Origin: Clostridiales bacterium
GTDB taxonomy: Bacteria; Bacillota; Clostridia; Lachnospirales; Lachnospiraceae
Direction of reading: 5' to 3'
Assembly: GCA_019420275.1 (NCBI GenBank)
Contig: JAHZHN010000008.1
Span: forward strand, 39,334 to 103,333
Length of the DNA stretch: 64,000 nucleotides
Shown: positions 53,821 to 62,439 of the stretch, one piece after another
How the letters are laid out: every line of letters starts with the position of its first letter
Position numbering within the stretch: position 1 is the first letter of the stretch
Position numbers and translations under genes: made by a program
Notes under the pieces: generated by a model
Database searches by the model: none
What the model saw: the letters and a program-made list of their open reading frames with translations, nothing else
What the model was told of the DNA's origin: nothing

Positions 53821-55497
53821 CTAGTTCAGATTCCACACTGCTTCTGCCTCCTCGGCAATTTCTTTGCAGCTTCTGCCTTTTGAATCCTTTTTAGATGTAT
53901 TTCCTCCATTTTCTTTAAGATATTTTCTGATATCCTTACTTGCACGTGCATAGGCCGCCTGCATGGGTGTCCACATATCATCTTCTGCTCCGGCTTCCAC
54001 ATACTTATTAATATCCGCTCCTTTTTCTACAAAATATCTGACCATCGTAAAATCTCCTATATCGATTGCAGATTGTAAAAGAGCCTCTTTTCGGATGTTC
54101 CCTTGTGTCATTTTTTCTTCCAGCACTTTCCTTACTATGTCACTTCTTCCTGACCATATCAATTCTTTTAACACATCTTCGTCTGCCCTCAGGCCTTTCT
54201 GACATAAATCATAAAACTGATTCCCATATCCCTGCATGCTGAAACAAGATAAAACACTGCCTCCATCTTCCCCCTTTACCTTGACAACATCTTTGAATTC
54301 TATCAGGGCTGGGTATTGTTCTTCGCTTCCATACTCAAAAGCATGATAAATTTCCCTTTCCGTCGGCTGGTATCCTAGTTTTGCCAAAGATTGAAATGAC
54401 TCTTTTCCACCATAAGCGGAGATAAAAGTCCATGCGGCACATTCTCCATCTGATAGATTCTTTTTATAATCCACCTTTCCTTTTTGAATCAAAAGCTGTG
54501 CCGTATCCAAATGGTTTCCAAGAACTGCAAAAGCCACTGCATCTGCCTGAAAAAAATCAGTTTTATCACTTCCTTTCAAGCCCTGATCTAAGAGATAATC
54601 CACAACCTTTGCCTGATTGCAAAGTGCAGCAATATGTATAAGCCCCACTTTATCTGAATCTTTCCAGGAGAAATTGTACCCCTGATCTTTCATGAGCCTT
54701 AAAGTATCTGTGTCACAGTTGGCAGCTGCAAAGGCAAGTATCTGATTTTTCTCTGCCTTTTTTATATTCCCAGATTTGAGCTGTTTTTGAAGTTCTTTAT
54801 TATCCCCCTCGATTGCTGCATATAGCGCGGAAGAGATTCCCTCTGCTATCTGATCATTCGGCATCCATTTCATGATACGGGGAATGAAATAATACTGCAT
54901 TCCCCAATTATTGTTTTTGTGTGTCAGAAGATAAGAAATCAGTTTCCCATCCGGTTTTGCCCCTGCCTTCAGCAATTTTTCCGTCATTTGTTTCTGTATA
55001 TCATAATTTTCAAAGGTAACAGCACGCAATACACTCCTCAGAGGAGTAAGTCCTTCCTCATCTTTTTGATTCACATCTGCTCCCTCTTCTATTAATTTTT
55101 CAGCTAAATGCATTCTCTCGTTATCTAATGCCCAGCAAAGATTTGTACTGCCATCTAATCCCATTTCATTGATATCCGCTCCTGCTTCCAGCAATACAGA
55201 ACATATTTCAACTTGTACTTTTTCACTCTCGATTTCTCTGACAGCAAGTTCCAGCGGTTTTGCCTGTCCGAATACCTTCATCCTCTTGTTCACAATCGAT
55301 TTGTTATCTTTTACTGCTTCTTTCACTCCTTGAATATTAGGATCACAGATTGCGCGATACAACTGCTTTTTTTCATTGGTTACCGCATTTCTGCATCCCG
55401 TGAAACAAAAACTTAATATCATAATAAGAAGTAAAACCTGTATTTTCCTAAACACTTGTCTCTCTGAGTTATTTATCCCACATAATTGATCTTGCAT
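53821..55497 (-). CDS. Ankyrin-repeat lipoprotein, copy 2
   Basis: A 558-residue protein with a lipoprotein signal (QVLLLIMILSFCFTGC, lipidated at the Cys) followed by about 14 ankyrin-like repeats, several with the consensus LLEAGADIN, GADVNQKDEEGLTPL and FVEKGADIN. It is the longest of the ankyrin paralogues; copy 1 lacks some middle repeats and has a membrane helix in place of the lipobox. AGGTGG lies 6 bases before the chosen ATG. The lipidation places it on the outer face of the membrane. Confidence 0.82.
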   Translation of the reverse strand: MQDQLCGINNSERQVFRKIQVLLLIMILSFCFTGCRNAVTNEKKQLYRAICDPNIQGVKEAVKDNKSIVNKRMKVFGQAKPLELAVREIESEKVQVEICSVLLEAGADINEMGLDGSTNLCWALDNERMHLAEKLIEEGADVNQKDEEGLTPLRSVLRAVTFENYDIQKQMTEKLLKAGAKPDGKLISYLLTHKNNNWGMQYYFIPRIMKWMPNDQIAEGISSALYAAIEGDNKELQKQLKSGNIKKAEKNQILAFAAANCDTDTLRLMKDQGYNFSWKDSDKVGLIHIAALCNQAKVVDYLLDQGLKGSDKTDFFQADAVAFAVLGNHLDTAQLLIQKGKVDYKKNLSDGECAAWTFISAYGGKESFQSLAKLGYQPTEREIYHAFEYGSEEQYPALIEFKDVVKVKGEDGGSVLSCFSMQGYGNQFYDLCQKGLRADEDVLKELIWSGRSDIVRKVLEEKMTQGNIRKEALLQSAIDIGDFTMVRYFVEKGADINKYVEAGAEDDMWTPMQAAYARASKDIRKYLKENGGNTSKKDSKGRSCKEIAEEAEAVWNLN

Positions 55498-55538
55498 ATG
55501 TACCACCTATTTACACTTTTTAAATTCTTTCGTTTCAT

Positions 55539-56573
55539 CTATTTCAGCTGCAGCACAGAATAGACAGCTCTATCATCTCTCGAAACATATAGATAATTAC
55601 CATCTATAACCAGACCTTCACATTCAAAGTTTTTCAGAAGTCCCTCTTCTTCCGTCTTCCCTGTATCCAAATCGATACTTCTTAATCTGCACGCATTATC
55701 AGAATCAGAGTAATAGTAAACATATATTCTTTGCAAAGAATCCGTCACAATTCCCTGCAGGATATCACCTGGTATATCATCTTCAAATTTCACTTTATCC
55801 TTTCCATTTTCAGAGTACTGATACAATTTTGCTTTCTCACCTTCCTGATCACAGGTATAATAAAGCTGATCTCCAATCATAAAAATCTGACGACACCTTT
55901 CTGATATTTCCGAATCTTTTTGTGATAATTCCTGCCCTCGCACTACCTGTGTCTGCAAAGTCTGTAAATCCTGTCTGTAAATTGTAAAACCATACTTGTT
56001 TCTGTAAAACAAGGCTCCTTTATAAAAACAACTTTCACTGTTAACATCTTCTGTAGTAGTAATGACATTGATTTCTTTTTTGTCTTTATCTAACCGCCCT
56101 ATCACATTACCCTGAAGCATCAGATAAATATCATTATTTTCAATATGTACTGCATAAATCCAGCTTACACAGTCATATGGCGGATTTTTTATGTTTTTCC
56201 CTGAACAAATTACTTTTCTGTCCCTGCCATCAAAATCACTTTGATATAACACATTCTCTGTAAGGTAATATAACTTATCGTCTGTTATCTCTAAAGAACT
56301 ACAAAGATCCTCCTCCTGTCTTTCGATTCTTATCACCTGCTTCTTCTGCCGCTTTTCTTTATCAAAACGCATAATAGTGCCGTCCTGAGTTAAATAAAAA
56401 ATGTATCTTTCATTTTCTGTGACAGAGCTGCTCCAGTCAGAACCATAAGATTCTGATACTGCTATTTTGTCCTCTCTCCAGTCAGATGACTGGTTCTTTG
56501 TTATATGTTTACATCCACATAGCAGAACGCATAGAATACATAGCATCCCTATATACTTTATCTTTCTGTTCAC
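55539..56573 (-). CDS. Beta-propeller-like (DUF5050-like) lipoprotein
   Basis: A 344-residue protein with a lipobox (GMLCILCVLLCGC) and repeats typical of DUF5050 propellers (RYIFYLTQDGTIMRFDKEKR, KLYYLTENVLYQSDFDGRDR, NDIYLMLQGNVIGRLDKDKK, QLYYTCDQEGEKAKLYQYSE). It is more distant from copies 1 and 2 than they are from each other. A GTG at 56573 has GGAGG at a good distance; an ATG two codons earlier is too close to it. It is upstream of and co-directional with the ankyrin lipoprotein gene (41 bases). Confidence 0.75.
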   Translation of the reverse strand: MNRKIKYIGMLCILCVLLCGCKHITKNQSSDWREDKIAVSESYGSDWSSSVTENERYIFYLTQDGTIMRFDKEKRQKKQVIRIERQEEDLCSSLEITDDKLYYLTENVLYQSDFDGRDRKVICSGKNIKNPPYDCVSWIYAVHIENNDIYLMLQGNVIGRLDKDKKEINVITTTEDVNSESCFYKGALFYRNKYGFTIYRQDLQTLQTQVVRGQELSQKDSEISERCRQIFMIGDQLYYTCDQEGEKAKLYQYSENGKDKVKFEDDIPGDILQGIVTDSLQRIYVYYYSDSDNACRLRSIDLDTGKTEEEGLLKNFECEGLVIDGNYLYVSRDDRAVYSVLQLK

Positions 56574-56666
56574 TTCCATCCTCCACCCTCTTCTGTTTTT
56601 AGTTAAAGAAAATCATCATGGTTACAAGAACCATAACATATAAAACACGCAATTTATCCTATATTT

Positions 56667-56864
56667 TCAGTCATAAAAATAGTAGTCATCTTCATTTATC
56701 CTGATTTTCTTTATAGAAAACTCCTTTGGATAATCTTTGAATCCCGGGACAGATGACCGATATTCTTTCATCACGCTTCTTGCCTTTTTCCAGCTTCCAA
56801 AATATCCGATTGTCTTTTCAAGATTTTCTTCTTCATATCCATGAGATAAACGATAAATATACAT
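56667..56864 (-). CDS. 65-residue protein, paralogue A
   Basis: A small protein (MYIYRLSHGYEEENLEKTIG, ...SSVPGFKDYPKEFSIKKIRI, ...YYFYD). With the start at the ATG at 56864 (AGGAG 9 bases before it) it has exactly the length of the paralogue at 58954-59151 and aligns with it throughout (shared YFxSxKKAR, IMKxY-like, LPGxKD, FxIKK and YYFYD). Probably a helix-strand fold; no known family recognised. Two copies beside other duplicated genes point to a real, selected protein. Confidence 0.65.
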   Translation of the reverse strand: MYIYRLSHGYEEENLEKTIGYFGSWKKARSVMKEYRSSVPGFKDYPKEFSIKKIRINEDDYYFYD

Positions 56865-56928
56865 AATATGTTTCTCCTTTGCTTTATCTTTCAAAATACA
56901 AACCATTAGATTCTTCTTATCGGGTTGA

Positions 56929-57171
56929 CTAATGCTGCTTTATTTCTGTCCATGTATAGGAATCAATGTCATAATTCTGTTTTAAATACGCAGAAAATTC
57001 CTCTTTATCTTTGGTCTCAATCCTTATTTTCTTTGTCTTATGATCCGGATCAACACAGTAAAAATTTCCTGTTTTTTCGCTTTTCAGCAGGATAATCCTG
57101 CCTGATACTGCATAAAATTCTACTTCTCCTTCGAAAATATAATATTTGTTCGTTCCATCATCGTATTCCAT
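56929..57171 (-). CDS. N-terminally truncated paralogue of the 61.2 kb protein
   Basis: An 80-residue frame whose C-terminal half matches the end of the 153-residue protein (IRIETKDKEEFSAYLKQNYD against IEMRTQDKDEFQHYLNETYG, then YTWTEIKQH against ISWIRARKH). The membrane anchor and linker of the longer protein are absent, and there is no clear ribosome site. It may be a decayed copy or a soluble variant. Confidence 0.5.
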   Translation of the reverse strand: MEYDDGTNKYYIFEGEVEFYAVSGRIILLKSEKTGNFYCVDPDHKTKKIRIETKDKEEFSAYLKQNYDIDSYTWTEIKQH

Positions 57172-57356
57172 AAAATTTCGTATAATCTAACTTTATTAGA
57201 GAGCAATTATACTTCTCCTTTCTCCTAGCTTCTGCTTCATGATTCAATTCTTTTTTAATAACACTATATCGCCATATCTATAAAATCATATCGGTGTTTG
57301 CGAAACACCCAAATCTATATAAATACAAATAAATTTTTTTAGAAAATCTTTGCACA
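57172..57356. other. Intergenic stretch with a small hairpin
   Basis: AT-rich sequence containing a 7-bp hairpin (57293-57309, GGTGTTTGCGAAACACC). No gene seen. It separates the truncated paralogue from the DUF5412-like remnant. Confidence 0.4.
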
Positions 57357-57494
57357 TCAATGTCTGTAATCATAAACATCTCTGAATATATTCATTTTCT
57401 TATGGTCAATCTCTACCGCCTCTTCTGATATCCACTTTAGTCTCACATCTTCACAATGATATTGAAAATAAATAGTTTTCTTTTCTTTGCAAGT
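57357..57494 (-). pseudogene. C-terminal remnant of a DUF5412-like gene
   Basis: A 45-codon frame without a start: KKTIYFQYHCEDVRLKWISE, then EAVEIDHKKMNIFRDVYDYR and a final H before TGA. The VRLKWISEEAVEID pattern matches the C-terminus of the 42.7 kb protein (VRMKWLSGEMIQIN). The helical part is missing, so this is a left-over of a second copy. Confidence 0.65.
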
Positions 57495-57528
57495 TTATTA
57501 TATTTTTTTCCATAAGCTTATGCCTCGA

Positions 57529-58908
57529 TTAAAGTTTTTTAAGATATTCTTTGATTCGGTCGCTCTCACTATCTTCTATTGCTTCTTTTGCATCCTTTAC
57601 CTTTGCTCCTCGTTTTACAAGAAATTCTACCATATCAAAATCTCCATTTTGAATTGCAGCCGTTAAAGCTGAATTTGATTTAGATCCATCAGAATAAGAT
57701 TCTATTTTATCTACATTAACTCCCTGATCCAAAATATATTCTGTGAGTCTTAAATTTCTGGAAAGCACAGCGTTTTCTAATGTTATTCCATTTGGCTCCA
57801 TGCCCTTTTTTTCTACTAAGGTTTTCACAAGTTCCATTCTTCCAGCTAAGACCGCTTCGTCTAAAATACTTTCATCATCCGGTATATACTTTAAACCTTT
57901 CATTTGATCTACTAAGTATAAAATGATATTTTGATCCGCATATTCCACTTCCCTGCACACACATTCAAATATCTTTTCTCCAGATGGTTTCCTTTGTTCT
58001 ATTATGTATTTGACAGTATTCAAGTCGCCTGATTTTACCGCTAAACATAAAATATCATTTCCTCCCATGTCTTCCTCTTTTAACGACACATGGTTCAAAA
58101 TGGCCCATTTCAACAATTTTATATTTCCATTTTTCGCAGCCGTCATTGCGATGTTCTCTCCGCTAACATGATATAAATCTGTTATTTTAAATTTGCGTTG
58201 AAACACTTTTTTATCAAAAGATATTCCTTGAGAAATTTTATAAAAATATTGCTGTTTCTCTGAAAGGTCTTTTTCTTTTATGATTTTTTTCTTGATTGCC
58301 CAAACTATTACTTTCTCCCAATTTGGAGAAACCTCTCCGTCAAAGCCATAACCACGTTTTATAAATTTCTTTGTTATTTTTGTTACGGGAGCCCCTTTTC
58401 CATAAAGATACTCAGCCAATTGAATCTGTTTCTTTGGATCTTGAATTTCTGCTGACGAAATCACATAGTCCAATGCTGATGCACCTTTATTTTTACATTT
58501 GATATCTGCTCCTTTTTCAATTAAAATTTTACAAAAATCACTATTTCCTAAATATGATGCCAACATAAGAAGTGATATTCCATCCTTATCTTTATAATTA
58601 GGGTTTGCTCCCTTCTCCATTAAATACCGAGCAATTCTGTTATCATTTCTCAATATCGTATCTGCATAAACCGGATTCCTGTCAACTCTTCCGTTTAAAG
58701 ACTCCATTGTAAGAATCAAAGAGTGGAAAGAATTCTTTCCTGCTCCATTGTCAATTGACTCTTTTCCTGCTTCTTCATTCCCTGATTCGATTGCATTATA
58801 TAATTTCAAATTAACATAGTATCTGCTTGTTTGATATATTATGTATAATGAAATTGCAGTCAAAAATAAACATATTAAAATTACTGGCAGTTTTCTTTTC
58901 CATACCAT
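57529..58908 (-). CDS. Membrane-anchored ankyrin-repeat protein, copy 3
   Basis: A 459-residue protein with an N-terminal membrane helix (KLPVILICLFLTAISLYIIY) and about ten ankyrin-type repeats (ARYLMEKGANPNYKDKDGIS, LLMLASYLGNSDFCKILIEK, GADIKCKNKGASALDYV, near the end FLVKRGAKVKDAKEA). It shares the architecture but little direct sequence with the other ankyrin proteins. GAGGTG precedes the ATG. The 65-residue paralogue B lies 45 bases upstream. Confidence 0.75.
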   Translation of the reverse strand: MVWKRKLPVILICLFLTAISLYIIYQTSRYYVNLKLYNAIESGNEEAGKESIDNGAGKNSFHSLILTMESLNGRVDRNPVYADTILRNDNRIARYLMEKGANPNYKDKDGISLLMLASYLGNSDFCKILIEKGADIKCKNKGASALDYVISSAEIQDPKKQIQLAEYLYGKGAPVTKITKKFIKRGYGFDGEVSPNWEKVIVWAIKKKIIKEKDLSEKQQYFYKISQGISFDKKVFQRKFKITDLYHVSGENIAMTAAKNGNIKLLKWAILNHVSLKEEDMGGNDILCLAVKSGDLNTVKYIIEQRKPSGEKIFECVCREVEYADQNIILYLVDQMKGLKYIPDDESILDEAVLAGRMELVKTLVEKKGMEPNGITLENAVLSRNLRLTEYILDQGVNVDKIESYSDGSKSNSALTAAIQNGDFDMVEFLVKRGAKVKDAKEAIEDSESDRIKEYLKKL

Positions 58909-58953
58909 AATAGTTTCACCTCTCTCCCAGAAACTGTCTTAACAATGGTTATT

Positions 58954-59151
58954 TTAGTCATAAAAGTAATAGTTATCCCGATTTAATTCCATTTTCTTAA
59001 TCTTGAATCCATGGGAATGATCTTTGTACCCAGGAAGTTCTGAACTATATTTTTTCATGATTTGTCTGGCTTTTTTATAACTGCTGAAATATCCTATCAG
59101 GCTTGCAAAGCCTTTTTTCTCTTTCTTATACATTAATTGATAAACGACCAT
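58954..59151 (-). CDS. 65-residue protein, paralogue B
   Basis: A small soluble protein (MVVYQLMYKKEKKGFASLIG, YFSSYKKARQIMKKYSSELP, ending NYYFYD). AAGGAGGG precedes its ATG. It aligns end to end with paralogue A. One copy lies upstream of an ankyrin gene, and the other next to a propeller gene, so it may work with or be regulated with these modules. No function known. Confidence 0.7.
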   Translation of the reverse strand: MVVYQLMYKKEKKGFASLIGYFSSYKKARQIMKKYSSELPGYKDHSHGFKIKKMELNRDNYYFYD

Positions 59152-59166
59152 TCTTTCCCTCCTTCC

Positions 59167-60498
59167 TTAAAATTTTTCCTCATCCCATGCTGTATTTCGC
59201 AGCATAAAGTTTTCCGGTTCCTCTATCCTGCGAAGAATCGTCATCTCTAGAAATGTGTCAAAACTATATAGTTTTTCCAGCGGCCATTCTTCCATCTCCT
59301 TTAATGTTATCCTTCGTTTCTGTTTTCTGCTTTGCTCCATGGCCCTGCGATGCTGATCCGTTTCTATGCTTGTGAATCTGGCAATTATGTCATAAGCCCT
59401 CGGCACGGAATCGGAAAACCGGACGGCTTTCTCCGCAAATTTGATAGCCTTGCGATTAATGTAAACTTCCGGAACTTTCTCTATTTCCCAAATGGCCTGA
59501 AGCAAAAAAACAATGGCTTTTTGTTCCTCCTGCTCCGTTTTTTCTTTCAATTGATTCAAAAATATATTCTCTGCTTTCTCCCCATAGACACTTTCCATGT
59601 AAGCCGCAAAGATTAAAAATCTGTTGTCACTCCAATATTCCCTGGCTTGATATAAGATTTTTAAAACCTCATCGACACCGTCGTCCGTCGGATCATACAC
59701 CCGAAAAATACAGTATGAAATAAGAACTTCCGGCGTCATCTGATTACGGCACATCTGGGAAATTTTCTCATAAAAAACGGCCTCTTTTGGATAGATCCAC
59801 TCCTCCAGGCTCTTATTCAGCCGCTGATTCACAACACGTAATATTCTTTCCCGGTAAATCCTGCAATACCGGACTTCACATTCTGAATTGACATACAGCC
59901 GCTTCCGGATTTCTTCCAAATGTTTCGCCTCCAGCGTCCGGCTCTCTAATATACCGTCCATGACATACAGGGCATGATATCTTATCTCGTGATTTTTATG
60001 TTCTATCCCATCCAGAATCTTTTTAAGGTATGTTTCATCTCCCGATGCCAAAAACATCCAGCGATAACTATAGGACGGTACATAGCCTAATTCCTGACTG
60101 ATTTCCGCCAGATACTCCATTCGCTCCATAAAAATTTTATTCCTGATGTCTCTCACCCATCCAATATGCCCCGTTATCATGACAATCCAGGACTTTACAA
60201 ATCCATTGACATCTGCCGCCTCTTCAAACATTTCCTGAAAGTCCATTTCTCTTTGAAATACCGCTATGGCATCCACGGCTTTCTCTGCCACTTCTTCATC
60301 CGGATCATAAATCAGTGATTTTAAAATATGATAACTCCAATCTTCCCGTTCCAGGGCAAGAACATCTATCAGTCTGCTCTTATACAAACTGCTGGAACAT
60401 TTGCTGATTATTTCTGCCATGTTCCTTTCTTCTTCCCGGAAAATAACTCCTTTTCGCTGTTTTTCTTTCAGCGCATTGATTTGAGATAATAATTCCAT
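59167..60498 (-). CDS. HEAT-like repeat protein, long form
   Basis: A 443-residue soluble, helical protein. Tandem helical pairs are visible (EDWSYHILKSLIYDPDEEVA then EKAVDAIAVFQ; HEIRYHALYVMDGI; ALEEL-like hairpins), typical of HEAT/ARM repeats that bind proteins. No catalytic motif or membrane segment. It is 24 bases downstream of a shorter paralogue (60.5-61.1 kb), with which it shares the EDWSYxILKxL block. Confidence 0.65.
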   Translation of the reverse strand: MELLSQINALKEKQRKGVIFREEERNMAEIISKCSSSLYKSRLIDVLALEREDWSYHILKSLIYDPDEEVAEKAVDAIAVFQREMDFQEMFEEAADVNGFVKSWIVMITGHIGWVRDIRNKIFMERMEYLAEISQELGYVPSYSYRWMFLASGDETYLKKILDGIEHKNHEIRYHALYVMDGILESRTLEAKHLEEIRKRLYVNSECEVRYCRIYRERILRVVNQRLNKSLEEWIYPKEAVFYEKISQMCRNQMTPEVLISYCIFRVYDPTDDGVDEVLKILYQAREYWSDNRFLIFAAYMESVYGEKAENIFLNQLKEKTEQEEQKAIVFLLQAIWEIEKVPEVYINRKAIKFAEKAVRFSDSVPRAYDIIARFTSIETDQHRRAMEQSRKQKRRITLKEMEEWPLEKLYSFDTFLEMTILRRIEEPENFMLRNTAWDEEKF

Positions 60499-60522
60499 AC
60501 ACCCTCCCGTCTCACGACAATT

Positions 60523-61143
60523 TCATTTTTCTATATTATCATTGGTGATCTCTCTGATTTTCTGCGCAATTTCTTCTTTATTTTGTACGTTCGTCATGAT
60601 CTCATCGATGGATTCTTCCGCCTGCCACCTCACATTTTCATCTTCATCCTGCCTGTACCGGCATATGGTTTGCAGATAGCTGTCCTCTCCAGTATCCAGA
60701 AATAATTTTGTATCTATGACCAAATGCACATATACAAGAGAATCCAACACTTTCTCTTTTATCTCCAGCAGTCTTTGAATTCTGATTTCCTGATCTATTT
60801 CTTTTTCTATTCCTATGTAATCCAATGCGGCAACTGCAGCTGCTATCACAAACGGACTGTCCTCAGAGAAATCTTCATACAACGTCCAAAAATCCTGTGT
60901 CCTCAAAAACTGAGATAATTTATTTATCGCGTGGACACGTACTGTTTCATTGGAATCTTTCGACAATCTCTTCAAAATCTCATAACTCCAGTCTTCGATA
61001 TATTCCTCCAATAAAAAAATCAGATCTATTTTTCCAGATGGACTTCCACTCGCTACAGTCTGCTTTGCCCATGCGATATCTTCTTCTGTAAATGGCATCG
61101 CCATATGGTTTTTGTCGTATAATACTTTCATCATTTTGTTCAT
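60523..61143 (-). CDS. HEAT-like repeat protein, short form
   Basis: A 206-residue helical protein with HEAT-like units (LLEEYIEDWSYEILKRLSKD, SNETVRVHAINKLSQFL, DEDENVRWQAEESIDEIM). GGAGGGGG precedes the ATG. Together with the long form it makes an adjacent pair. HEAT-type proteins occur among immunity genes of polymorphic toxin loci, which fits the setting but is not proof. Confidence 0.65.
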   Translation of the reverse strand: MNKMMKVLYDKNHMAMPFTEEDIAWAKQTVASGSPSGKIDLIFLLEEYIEDWSYEILKRLSKDSNETVRVHAINKLSQFLRTQDFWTLYEDFSEDSPFVIAAAVAALDYIGIEKEIDQEIRIQRLLEIKEKVLDSLVYVHLVIDTKLFLDTGEDSYLQTICRYRQDEDENVRWQAEESIDEIMTNVQNKEEIAQKIREITNDNIEK

Positions 61144-61175
61144 GCTTATCCCCCTCCTGGCGGCTTCCTAAAATC

Positions 61176-61637
61176 CTATTTTCCGAAATTTTCAAAATGT
61201 TTTCGTGCACGAATCCAACTTATCTCTTTCATACCATATGTTTCATTCAGATAATGCTGAAATTCATCTTTGTCCTGTGTCCGCATTTCAATTTGATCAT
61301 TCTCTGCATCGATCAGCAGGTATTCTCCATGGTTCACACCAATTAATCCCTTCTCCTTCTGCACAAAATAATACTTTACATTCTCACACACTGCATATCC
61401 TATTCCTGGTTCATATGCCTGATTCTGTTTTTCTTTCTCCGTTACATATTCTTCTTTCTTATTTATAATAATGTTGTTCCAGTTCACATCTCTGGCATAT
61501 AGTTCATATCCTTTCGTCAATTCGATTGGCGGAATACCGTCCAAGTTTGTATTCCCCATTTCTATCAAAACATGTACAAACAATAGCAGAAGCAATGTCA
61601 AAATTATTCCAGTTATGATACCAAATTTTTTCTTCAT
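61176..61637 (-). CDS. Membrane-anchored protein, ECF-motif regulated, family unknown
   Basis: A 153-residue protein with an N-terminal helix (KFGIITGIILTLLLLLFVHV) and an extracytoplasmic domain ending IEMRTQDKDEFQHYLNETYG and WIRARKHFENFGK. I chose the ATG at 61637, 9 bases after GGAGG. The ECF-like motif begins 30 bases upstream. A truncated paralogue stands at 56.9 kb. It heads the leftward run of HEAT-like genes (33 bases to the next), so the sigma factor may drive those as well. Confidence 0.6.
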   Translation of the reverse strand: MKKKFGIITGIILTLLLLLFVHVLIEMGNTNLDGIPPIELTKGYELYARDVNWNNIIINKKEEYVTEKEKQNQAYEPGIGYAVCENVKYYFVQKEKGLIGVNHGEYLLIDAENDQIEMRTQDKDEFQHYLNETYGMKEISWIRARKHFENFGK

Positions 61638-61666
61638 AAATTTCATCCTCCGTTTAAATGATATCC

Positions 61667-61709
61667 TCACTTATATATCCGTAAAAACCCCCTGAAAGTA
61701 ACGCTCACG
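61667..61709 (-). promoter_or_regulatory. ECF-type promoter motif, copy 2
   Basis: On the minus strand CGTTACTTTCAGGG is followed, 16 bases after GTTAC, by CGGATATATAAGTGA, 30 bases before the start of the 153-residue gene. It differs at only 4 of 43 positions from 43712-43754. Flanking sequences are unrelated, so the motif itself is conserved. Confidence 0.65.
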
Positions 61710-61827
61710 AATAAAATTTTTTTATTTTGTGAAAAATAGACAAATATATCATCATTTTTTGTTTATGATTACCTTTGTACACTTCTCTAATGAGAGTACT
61801 ATTTTGTATATGGGCTTATAAATAAAA

Positions 61828-61866
61828 ACTCCTGCCAAAATTCAAAATCTGAATTCCAGCAGGAAT
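61828..61866 (-). terminator. Terminator of the ECF sigma operon
   Basis: TCCTGC...GCAGGA arms with an inner AATTC/GAATT pairing, followed on the minus strand by AGTTTTTATTT, just after the stop of the secreted protein gene. Confidence 0.65.
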
Positions 61867-61871
61867 TTCTT

Positions 61872-62399
61872 TTAATGTACAATTACCGATGTTGTTTTAT
61901 TCTTCGTATATGTTTTTCCCTTGATTACCGCATAATGTTTGGCTGTTACCCGATATTTCTTTTTAGCCGCTTTTTTCGAAATCTTAAATCCCCCTTTACA
62001 GATTCCTGTTTTTGACTTGCTGTAACTGTAAGAACCTTTTGTCGGATAAATTGTCTTCCAGGAGGATCCGCTGTATGTCTGCACTTTCAGATCCTTCACA
62101 CCAATTCGGCTGGCGCTGACTGATGCAGTCGTCTGAAATGCTACTTTTAGATAGCCTCCGTCAGATGTAATGGCAAGCTTACATGTGGTAAGACCATTTC
62201 CTAAGCTGGCGCTTCTCATAACTGCTACCGACACATCGCCGGCAGATTCCCGGAATACTTCGTCAATTTCTTGCTGAGACATCACTTTGACCTGTTCTTT
62301 TTTGTGAGGCTGATATCCTCTTCCTTTGGCCAGAACCGGATCACTGCACATTCCCAGCATAAAAAACAGACAGAAAATCCCTGCTAACATTCTTTTCAT
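61872..62399 (-). CDS. Secreted protein of the ECF sigma operon
   Basis: A 175-residue protein with a signal peptide (MKRMLAGIFCLFFMLGMCSD, cut near VLAKG) and a C-terminal beta domain rich in Lys, Ser and Tyr (SSWKTIYPTKGSYSYSKSKT, AKKKYRVTAKHYAVIKGKTY). The C-terminal half resembles small extracellular Ig-like modules. I chose the ATG at 62399 with GGAGG upstream; a TTG ten codons earlier is possible. It is third in the sigma/anti-sigma operon, so it is likely part of the envelope response. Confidence 0.6.
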   Translation of the reverse strand: MKRMLAGIFCLFFMLGMCSDPVLAKGRGYQPHKKEQVKVMSQQEIDEVFRESAGDVSVAVMRSASLGNGLTTCKLAITSDGGYLKVAFQTTASVSASRIGVKDLKVQTYSGSSWKTIYPTKGSYSYSKSKTGICKGGFKISKKAAKKKYRVTAKHYAVIKGKTYTKNKTTSVIVH

Positions 62400-62439
62400 A
62401 CTTCTTGATTTCCTCCTCGGTTTCTTCAAAAAATCATTT

